Shown: positions 34,890 to 44,000 of the stretch, in pieces
How positions within the stretch are numbered: the first letter of the stretch is position 1
Layout: each line of letters starts with the position of its first letter
From: Symbiodinium sp. CCMP2592
Taxonomy: Eukaryota > Sar > Dinophyceae > Suessiales > Symbiodiniaceae
Direction: 5' to 3'
Assembly (NCBI GenBank): GCA_905221615.1
Contig: CAJNDT010001313.1
Span: forward strand, 766,501 to 830,500
DNA: 64,000 nt
Notes under the pieces: generated by a model
The model's database searches: none
What the model was told of the DNA's origin: nothing
What the model saw: the letters and a program-made list of their open reading frames with translations, nothing else
Position numbers and translations under genes: made by a program

Positions 34890-34949
34890 CGTGTCCCTTG
34901 GAAGCCTGGTCTGACCCGGCGTGTCCCTTGGAAGCCTGGTCTGACCGGC
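34890..34949 (+). repeat. In-frame 30-bp tandem duplication in integrase tail
   Basis: GTGTCCCTTGGAAGCCTGGT occurs at 34891 and 34921 within an exact 30-bp unit, adding ten residues (RVPWKPGLT repeated) just before GPWRI. The frame is kept, so it is either tolerated or recent. Confidence 0.9.
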
Positions 34950-36869
34950 CCTTGGAGGATAGTGGCGGTTAAAGGCCATAGGCTGCAACTCGAACTTGTT
35001 CCTGGTGGCCCTGGTGCGGCGCCAGGCCGGCAATGTGAAGCCCACGCGGAGGATGTAGTGCTCGTGCCGGAAGATGCGGAGGTGCCCGAGAAGAGGGACC
35101 CCATAGAGTTTTTCGACGAGCCAGAGCATCAGCCGCCTTCATTGGGTCAGCAAGCGGCCGGTGAAGCTAAGCAGGTCGAGTTTACTGTCAAGCCCCGGGG
35201 CCGCAACTTCGTGTTGCGTATTGGTGACCATGTTGCGTACCATGGCGCCCGAGTGGGCCCTAAAACCTGTCGCCTAGGCAAGGTCACGCAAGTGGACGAA
35301 GCCAGGGCACAGGTGGGCGTCCACCGGTACATCCCCTACGCCTCAGGACTCAGAGTCCGGTGGCACCTTGCGTTTTTGGACGAAGGCGGTTCTCTGACCC
35401 GCGAAGGGACGAGACAGGCCATAGAGTCCATCACCGTGAAGGAGATTATCTCCAAGGTGGATCTGAGTAGGGATGGGGTTCTCGCTGCGTCTTCTGCCCG
35501 GAAGCTCGATAAGGCCGGTTACTCCTTGCAAGAGTCCGTGCCGGACCGAGTGGGTGTGGCAGCTTTCCCGATTGACGTCCCTGCTGCGTTGAAGGAGCTC
35601 CTTGCTGAGGCTCCCGCGCCCTCCTTGATCGTCGGTAGAGGTAGCTCCTGTGCCGCGGTCCAGGGGTTGATCAGAGATCACCTAGAGGGTATGGACGTGG
35701 ACCTTGTCGAAGTAGCGGTGTCGGAGCACTCGCTTACTCAGGTCAGTAAGGCAGGAGGCCTGCGTAGCCCTCCTGCTGCGGTTCAAGGAGCCAGCTCCTA
35801 CGGGATCCGCTGTGACTTCTCCTCAGAGGAGGACCGGCAAGCCCTGAGCCTTCTGGTCGATACGCTCGACCCCAAGTGCCTCGTTGTGGGCCTATCCGGT
35901 AAGGGTATCCCCAAGGAGTTCCTCTCCCTGGTCAGTAGGTGGGAAGCAATGGTGGCCGAGAAGGGGCGCCAGATGCTTGTTACTATCTCAGATCAGGAAG
36001 GACTTTGGGAGCCTTGGGAGGCCCAGGGGTGGGCTCCCGTGTTGGGGACGCTTTCGGAACCGAAGTTCCCTTGGGCTTTCGGCCGAGCTGATCGATGTCA
36101 GCTCTTGGGATCAGTTCCTAGGGGTTCTAAGCATTCGGAAGGAGCGCTGATCTGTCTTCCCAACTTCAAGATGGATTCGGTTTGCGTTCGCTGTGCAAAG
36201 CCTGACGCTTTGGGCAGGGTAGCCCATCAGCACGCGAAGGCCCGGACCTCTTCGAGGATGCTCGCTCCGGCCTTGTGCCGTTGCCTGGCGGATGCTGGTC
36301 TGAGGGGCGACCAGCCCCCTTGCTACGACAGCATTTGCTCAGTGAGCGGCCAGCCGCCGGCTGAGCCTGCGAAGCCTTCCTCTCCGGAGGTACCGTTGCC
36401 GGACGTTAAGTCTGGCGAGGACCTCTCCCCTCAAGAGAGAGCGAAGATGGAGGCTGAAGTTCTGGAGTTCTCCAGGAAGATGGATGCTCACTGGCGGTCG
36501 AAGGCAGACGCCAAGGATTGGGATGGTGTCTTCTCGGACCTGGAGGTCTATGCGTTGGCAGGCCAGGCTGTGGCTGCCGATCCCCGCCGTACGCCAGAGT
36601 ATAAGGCGCAGGTCATTGAAGGCCTCAGGTTGGGCCCTACGGAGAACCGTCCGGGGCTCACCGAGGCTGATCTCGCAGCCATTAGGGAGACGGTGGGCCG
36701 GAAGGCCGCTGCATTCTGGGTCGAAGGTACGGCGCGTACCACGGTCCGGAAGTTTGCGCACGACTGCGTCCCTACGGGGCCTCCGGTCAGCTCTCAGCCC
36801 CATGCGCTCCGCGGGGAAGCGGCGCAGTGGGTTGATGACCGGCTTGAGGAGGAGGTCCAGAGAGGGCAG

Positions 36870-37370
36870 CTTGTGCGAGGCCCTTCGGCCTGGGGTTCGG
36901 CCCCTTTCCCTACGAAGGAGATGCCTTCCCACAAGCGGGCGAGGAAACGCCGCTTGGTGGTAGATTACCGCAGGGTAAACGCCAGGGTGAAGAGATCCAC
37001 TTACTACTGCCGGCGGAGCACGGATGTGCTCGCTGCAGCGGTAGGATCAGTCTGGTATAGCTTCGTTGATGCGGTTTCCGGGTTCAATCAGATCCGCAAC
37101 ACGAAGCGTGCCAGGGAGGTTCTTGCCATTGTTGCGCGTAGCGGTAAGTACCTCCCTATTGGGCTTACCTTCGGGCCTGTCAATGGTCCCGACGATTTTA
37201 ACTACGTCGTGGACCGCGCGTATGCGCCGGGTCGCAATCGAAGGCTTAGGTTCACTAAGGAATGGGTGGCCTATGTCGACGACCTGACGGTTCGTACAGG
37301 TAGGGTCGTTGACGGCCGTTTCCTCACGGATGCGGAGGCAGAGGAGGAGATAAGGACGGCGTGCCGGAAG
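36870..37370 (+). pseudogene. Reverse transcriptase domain, truncated after YVDD
   Basis: Motif order fits Ty3/gypsy RT: fingers (GPSAWGSAPFPTKE), VDYRRVNA, the first catalytic Asp in FVDAVSGFNQI, the GLTFGPVNGPDDFNYVVD segment and YVDD. After about 30 further residues the similarity ends. No thumb, connection or RNase H is recognisable, so the copy cannot encode a full polymerase. It lies downstream of the integrase, the reverse of canonical Ty3/gypsy order. Confidence 0.8.
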
Positions 37371-38074
37371 GGCAGCCGCTCCGCGCCTCAGACCGCCGCT
37401 TCCGCCCTTGAAGCCTTAGGCGCTCGAGGCCGCGACGGCTCGAGCTCCAGTCCGCCTGACGCGGACCGGAAGGTCGCGCCTAAAGCAAAAGCAAAACACG
37501 ATGAATCCCTAACGGACACTAACCACCCCACAAGAGCCCTATACCCTAACTCGCTTGTGTTCGTCTTGACCGCTTGTGTCTTGACCGCGGGGTCTAGGTT
37601 AGGGTTCGGGGTCTTAGTGTGCCGCGTCGGGGGGGTTCGGGGGGAACGTGGGGGGCAGCTCGGACGCAGGCCTGTACGCCCGTGGGTCGCTACCTCCTTT
37701 CTATGCTACTACTCGTTGCGTGCGTGCTGCAGCAAGGGTGTAGTGAGGTAGTCCAGGGTGTAGGTCGTGCTGAGTGTGAGCCCTACCCCCTCTCTCTGTG
37801 CAGCCCCCTTGAACCCCCTGCCTTTCAGGACATGGCCGCGCAGCGTGGGCTCAAGACGAGTAGCCCAGTAGCTTGCGACGGGCCGCGCGGGCCCTTGCCA
37901 TCGGCTTCTTGCGCCTCGCGGTGTGCTTTGGCACACGTGGGCCGGGAGGTCGCGTGTACCCCTCTTTCCTTCGCTGCCGGTGGGTCCTCCGTGGACCGGC
38001 TGGTCGCGGAGCCACTCCCACTTTTTCCTCCGTGTGCCGGGCCCCTCGTGGGCCAGGGAGCCGCGAGGGGCGCC
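37371..38074 (+). other. Junction between pol remnant and the Tpt1-PLD ORF
   Basis: Two frames overlap at 37619-37751 (the second is -1 relative to pol). Both encode composition-driven sequence (Arg/Gly/Pro/Cys-rich). Three G runs lie at 37629-37650, but none forms a canonical X-XXY-YYZ slippery heptamer in the pol frame. The open frame upstream of the ATG at 38075 shows no domain, so I read this as a 5' leader or a breakpoint between two element copies. Confidence 0.5.
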
Positions 38075-41000
38075 ATGGGAGGTGGCCGCAGACGCGGGAA
38101 CGAAGGGAAAGGCGGTCGTGATAGCAACTCACGATGGCAGCCGTGGGTGTGGCTAGAGAACCCCGCGGTTTGCCAGAGGGCGCTTACGCAAGCCCTCCGC
38201 CACGGCAAATTCGGCCTGCAGGGCCATCTCGGCGAAGGGGGCTGGATTAGCGTATCCGCCTTAGCCGAGAAGCTCCAGATCACTTCGTCCGCTATCGAGG
38301 CAGGTGCGGCGAGTGATCTGGAAAACGCGGCTGGCGGTCGGGAGAAGCAGCGGCTGGAGCTGGTCGATGGCCGGATCCGGGCTCTCCAGGGACACGGCCG
38401 TGGGTCAGGATTGACCGCGGGCACCGTGTATGGAGACGGCCTCGATGAGGCCGGCATGAGGGAGCTCTCGGTAGAGTACGGAGGCTCCACCCTCTGTCAT
38501 GGCACAGAGGTGTTTCATGCGCGGCGGATCGGCCGCGACGGCCTCCTCCCGGGAGGCGGAAACGGCCCGCGCCTGACTGTCCATTGGGTGATCGGGCCCG
38601 GGTACCCAAGACAGCGGGACAGTACGTCGGGCTTTAGAAAGAACTCGACCTGTCTTGTGGTCTCGAACCTCGAGCTCCTAAGGGCTTCCGGGGTGCCCGT
38701 CTGGAGAGGGACAGACGGATGTGTTCTGACAGGGCGTGTCCCTCCAGAATGCATCCTCCGAATCCTCACGGTGCAACCCGGCTGTGAAGTCTTCGACCTC
38801 TCGCTTGCAGAGCGTCAGGGTAACACCCTGCGGTGGGTCGATGATGCGGAGCCCGGGAGCGGAGTCCGCAGAGAGCAGTCGGCGCCGCCTGGCGGAGCCG
38901 GCCCGGTCAACTACTATATCGGGGACGAGGACTCGTCTTCCGAGCTGGAAGTTGAGGTGCGGGCCAAGAGCTCGGCAATGCCGGCGGGACCCCCGCCTGG
39001 ACCACCTAAGGAGGGTGGTCCCCGTGGGATGCCCTCTGCGCTGCATCGGTCCAGGACGGTCGATGATAGGCCGCCGCCAGGGCGGGAAGGCAAACTAAAG
39101 CCTACCCCCAAGGTGGCCCCAGAGGGAGCGCCTTCGGCAGGGGAACAGGAGCGGGGAAGATCACACCGCCCCCCTCAAAAGGTGCCTCCCGAAGCACCGC
39201 CTGCGGACACGATCCGCTACAAGACGCCGCCCAGGGCCCGGGATGAGCTGCCTGAGGATCCTCAGGCCGCGCCCGGTGACCCTGAGGGTGCCGGTGCAGC
39301 GCCTGGGGATCAGCCGATGGAGGCGGACCGTACGCTTACTCCAGCGGATTTGTTCCACCCGAAGAACTTCAGCAAGAAGGCGAACCCGAAGCCGCCGCCG
39401 AAGAGGCCAGCCGTTCCGGAAGGAATGGTCACGGTGAAGCCTGGCCCGACGCCGAAAGGGGTCAGGCCTCCACCGCCGTTCCTGATCATGGAAACCGAGA
39501 GGGCCGAGGAGTTCTTGAGCACCAGGCCTGGATGGTTGCTGGGTGGGCCGGCTGAGCCGCCCATCGCGCGATCTCCTCCTCCGCCACCTGCTGCGAGGAA
39601 CCGGTCGGAAAGGCCCTTGCCTCATGGAGGGCTGGGGCCCGGGCCTTACCAAGGCCCTATCCGGCCTAAGCTTGGTGGGCCTCCGCTCAAGGCCGCTCCG
39701 AAGGGGGCCGTTCCTAGTGCTGAAGCCCCTTCTGCGAGCTCGGCCTCCACGGGAGGCCCAGAGGGCTCCCGAGAAGGAGGTACGGCCGTCCCAGAGGAGA
39801 CCGAGGAGGAACGGGCCAAGACTGAGGCCATCCTCCGCGGGATCGACGATTTCATGGCATCCGTGGAGCGTCGGTCGGCAAGCCAAGAACGGCCCGCTCC
39901 GAAGTCTCCTGCGCGGCACACCTTTGTGCCTTTCAGTGTGGATCCGATTCCCGAGGAGGCTGCAGTGCCTGGGGAATTCGTCGATCTCGGGGACACCCCC
40001 GACCGGAGTGCGATCCATGGCGGGGGCGTGGCTGGTTGCCCTACACCCGAGGAGATTGGGAACGGAGACCCTAGAAGGGTTCCTTCCCGTGGGTCCGGCC
40101 ACAAGTGTGGTATCCGCGGGTGCCGTGCCGAATTCGAGCACGAGTACGAAGCCGCGTACCACCGAGCGGCGGTCCACGGAAGGGGCCTTCCGGCGAACAT
40201 GGTGCCGGCCCCGTGCGACGATGCGTTCTTTGGAGAAGCCGCTGTGGCTCTGAGACGCTTCCGCCACGGAGAAGCTCGCAGAGACCACAGAGACCGTGTC
40301 TGGGTCTTTGAGGCTGACCTGGGCCGGTTTACGCATATCTCCAACCCGGACCGCTTCTGTGATCGCATCGGGGCGGAGCTGCGTGATTTCAGGCGGCTCC
40401 CGGATGGGGCGCCTTGTGTCACTTCCGATGGTCTCTGGCGCACGTATCGCCTTGACCGGAGGCCGGTGCAGCGGGCGAAGCCTCCCGTGCGCTACCCGAG
40501 TACCATTCTCGGGCCAGCGTACGAGGAGACGGACTTCATGATGCCCAACGCCGCAGCTCCGAGTCCCTACCGTCACTTGTTTAGGGACGAGACCCCGCTG
40601 GGCGAAGCGTTGGAGGCGATTCGCGAAGAGCAGGGGAGATCCGGAGAGGTTCCCGAAGATGTTGAACCGCCTCCTCCGGCGTTCCCCGACGAGCTTTTGG
40701 AGCCCCAAGATCCGGACGTGGACGCTCCCCGGGAAGATACCCCGAGGGAGCACGTCCAAGCGATGAGGGAAACCTTTTCAGACCTTATCTGGAACGCCCA
40801 CGATGGGCTCAGAGAAGAAAAGCTCGCCGCGGGTGTCTTGAACCCTATCGCAAAGCAGACTGACACCCAACTGGAGATAGATCCCCCTATGCTGGAAACG
40901 GATCTGCTCCCTCGAGAGAAGGGGGGTGTCCAGAGGACTGGAACCCCGCCTGATCCACGATGGGGTGCGGAGCCTCAGGCTTCCAGCCCTAAGAAGAAAG

Positions 41001-44000
41001 CTCCGCCATCTTCGGCGACGCATTCCGAGGATCAGGAGATGGCTCCTGCTCCTCCGGATGCCTCTCAGGAGGCGTCTTCCTCCTCTGCAGCGCCTGCGGC
41101 CAACGTGACTCCCCCAGCTGAGGCAGGGAGTCCGGAGGTCCGGATCCCTAGCCTCGCGGAGTCTATGAAGGCAGGCTTGGCACGGGAAAGAGCGGCGGCA
41201 CGCGCCAAGGAGGAGCTTGCTGCTTCGGCCCAGGAGGCCGCGGCTGCGGCTCCTGAGGCACGGCGCGACACCCGCCTTCCTGCAGTGACCAAGGAGGAAA
41301 AGGAGACAGCAGAGGCTAAGTCCCTCTCCTCCCTCAAGCGCGCCGTTGAGGAGAGCGGCTCTGAGCGTCAAGGCCCCGCGGCCAAGCGGGCCACCACCAA
41401 GAAGGAAGAAGCGCCCTCGGCACCAGCCGGCCCTGCAGGAGCCGCGGCCGGGACAGGCGCGGCTCCCTCGTCTAGTGGCGAGGCAGGTGCCGAAGAAGGT
41501 GCCAGCGGGGCCGCTGCTCCGTCGAGCACAGACAAGCGGCGACCCGCGGAGCCGGAGGGACCGCCGCCGCCCAAGAAGCGATTCACAACATGGCAGGATA
41601 CCATGGAGTCGCCGGCTCCCCAACACCGAGTTTCGGGGGTTTACGGACTCTCGAACGAGGTTCCCGGGGCCGATTGGCGCGACGTGGACTGGGATGCGAC
41701 TCCACCGCCGGGGCCTGGAAGGCCCGGCGCCCGCGACGTGGATCCCAGGCTCACGGTCCCCCTTGATCTCCAACATGATGAACAGATCAGGGAATTCTTC
41801 CGAGGCGGTGGTGAGCATACGCTCGAGCAGCTCCTCGCGTTGGCGCGGCGCCGGAGGCGCGCGTTCGTCTACCAGGCTGCGATTTTGTCGAACAGGCCAG
41901 TGTTTGAAATCTGGCCCGATTACGATGAAAACGAGCTTGGACCGACACCCGAGCGCGTTCCGCTCCTCACAGGCAAGGTCTGGCCTTGGGGCTGGTGGGA
42001 TTGCTTTACTTGTGGGCGTGCGAACCCACCAGAACGCAATACCTGCCGGCACCATGATTCCGAGGAGCTCGGAGGTGCCCCCTGTGTGGGGATCTTCGAG
42101 GACAGCCTGTACTGGAGCACGCCGGTGGACCTGCGAACGGCGCCGGCGTGGTTCATCGAGGTCTGGCTCGATGAACATAAGGAACGCATAAAGGAGTACC
42201 TTTATGCGAAGCGTTCGGACGCGATCGCCGCCGCAATGTCCAACGCCTACTGGACCTGTGGGCGGGACACATGCCAAGAGAGGAACATGTTATGGCGCAA
42301 ACTGTGCTTTAAGTGCAGTGGCCCTAAGTCGGGCGCGTCGTTCATAACCCACGGCATGCCGCCCCAGGAAGGCGACGATGAAGCTGCTTCTTCGTCGGAA
42401 GAGAGCGAGGGCACGAAGATGGAACGGATCGAGCGTTCCATCAACGCCGATCCCCTTGCGGAGCATGCGAGGAAATTCCTCCGCTCCGGACGGAAGAGGC
42501 TCCGCGCTGAAAAGCGCAGGCAGGCAGAGCTCTCTCAAGACTCTGCCCGAGCCTGGTGGAGCCAACCTTCCTCCGGGCGCGGTGCACCCAGTGGGGGCCG
42601 CAGCTCTGGCAGCAAGGGTGGTGGCAAAGGTGGTGGAAGGGGAAGCTCGAACCGCTACGGCAACCGAGGATGGTGGGCCGGAGGTGCTGCCGGACTGGCA
42701 TACTCCTCCCGACTCGGCGAGCGTGCTGGGCAGCCCGCCCTCACGCTCCCACTGCGTGGCCCGGGTGGCCACAGAGTGGCGCCCGAGGCCCCTGCCGTTT
42801 CTTCTCGCCCCGCTGTCTCTTCCGGGCCCTCGAACCGTGGTGGGTTCCTTGGGGCCGTGCGCTCGATAGGCGCTGCGGTCTCCAGCTGGGCTCTCTCCAG
42901 GAGAGCGCGCAATCGCGCAGCCCACGCCACAACGGGCAACATTGGATGGAAGACGGGTTTGGTGGCCGCTGCGCTGGCGCCTACCCTCTTCACTGTTGAG
43001 CGCGGTGCCAGAGAGGTGGCACACGTGAGCCTCACTGCAGTTGCCACTGCGGCGGAGGACCTCATCGAGGAATCCTCTGGTATCCTCGTTCGGGGTGTCC
43101 GCGTGGTTGGCTTGACGGCCGTCGTCCTACTGTGGACGTTCGCGGCCGTAGTGCTGTGGTGGGCCGGACGTGTCGCCACTAACCGGCTAATGCACGCCAT
43201 GAACGGTAACCCCTTTGGGAATGCTGTTCTGGTGTCGCTCGAAGGCCGGGAGGCTGTCTTTGAGGTTGCATCAAAGACTAAGGCCGGAGCACACAGGGTT
43301 CTTGTGAAGGTCGGGTCGGGCGCGGACGGCGCAGGCTGCGACTGCAAGGCATTCCTCAACGAGGGACGTTGTGGTCACATAGAACGCGCTGTTGAAGCTG
43401 CGGGGCAACTCGTGGCCATGACAGGCGCGAGCGCTGCCCCAACGCTGTCCGTCGCCCCGGCCGCGACTAGACGCGCCCGTGCGATCCTCGGCGCGCCGGC
43501 CCTGGAACAGGGGTGCCTTGCCGGCATGGTGTCGAAAGCGAGATCGCTCTCTGAAAGAGCTCGGAATGTCGGAAACCCGTCCGAGGGTTGCCTTGACGGC
43601 TTTACCAAGCTCAGAGGCCGCCACGAGGTGGCCACAGTGTCGGCGCCTCCGACAGAGACTGTTCCGAAGACGCCTGCAGCGGAGGCTTCCCGCCAGGGTA
43701 CCTCTGCGGCGTCTCCGGCTCCGACAGCTCCCATGTCGAGCCAGGCACGGCGTGTCAGAGACTTCCCGATCCCTGACGGCTTCGAGCGAGCCGGGGTCAA
43801 GTTTCTGACCCTTCCGGAGTATCACGCTGTGGTACAAACGATGCTATCGGACGCTGGGCATGGTGACCACGTTTACGTGCGAGCCTACAGCTTCGATAGC
43901 AAGCCTTTGGTTGGAGCCCTCGTGTCCTCGCTGGAGCGAGGCGCCCGAGCCCACGTGCTTGCCGACAACTCGCAGACGAGCCGGACCAAGCTCCAGCTGC

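Larger units (their letters stand above)
33458..37751 (+). pseudogene. Retrotransposon pol fragment: integrase then Ty3/gypsy-like RT, interrupted by TAG
   Basis: One reading frame runs from the gap to 37751, broken by a single TAG at 34683-34685. Domains in order: an HHCC zinc-binding domain (33990-34112); an integrase catalytic core with Asp at 34197, Asp at 34377 and Glu at 34485, giving D-x59-D-x35-E; an SH3-like integrase tail with GDRVVWN and GPWRIV (about 34830-35080); a poorly assigned stretch (35170-36400); and a reverse transcriptase with KRRLVVDYRRVNA (about 36945), Asp in FVDAVSG (37068) and YVDD (37272-37283). Spacing of the RT aspartates (70 residues) and the VDYRxxN motif point to Ty3/gypsy type. 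RT thumb and RNase H are missing; from about 37370 the frame reads compositionally odd sequence. No LTRs or protease were found. It is probably a decayed or truncated copy, although readthrough of the TAG cannot be excluded. Confidence 0.85.

Noticed and set aside
37619..37751. Programmed -1 frameshift joining pol to the Tpt1-PLD ORF
   Set aside because: The G runs do not form an in-phase X-XXY-YYZ heptamer, and the second ORF has a good ATG context at 38075 with domain content starting only after it.
37619..38074. Signal peptide at the upstream start of the giant ORF (LLSMLLLVACVLQQGCS)
   Set aside because: This hydrophobic stretch lies before the preferred ATG, in a region without domain content that overlaps another open frame. 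It is probably chance.
39161..42277. Long minus-strand open frames (532 and 499 codons) opposite the giant ORF
   Set aside because: They are Arg/Gly/Leu-rich mirrors of a GC-rich coding strand, without domains. The + strand frame has ordered, recognisable motifs.
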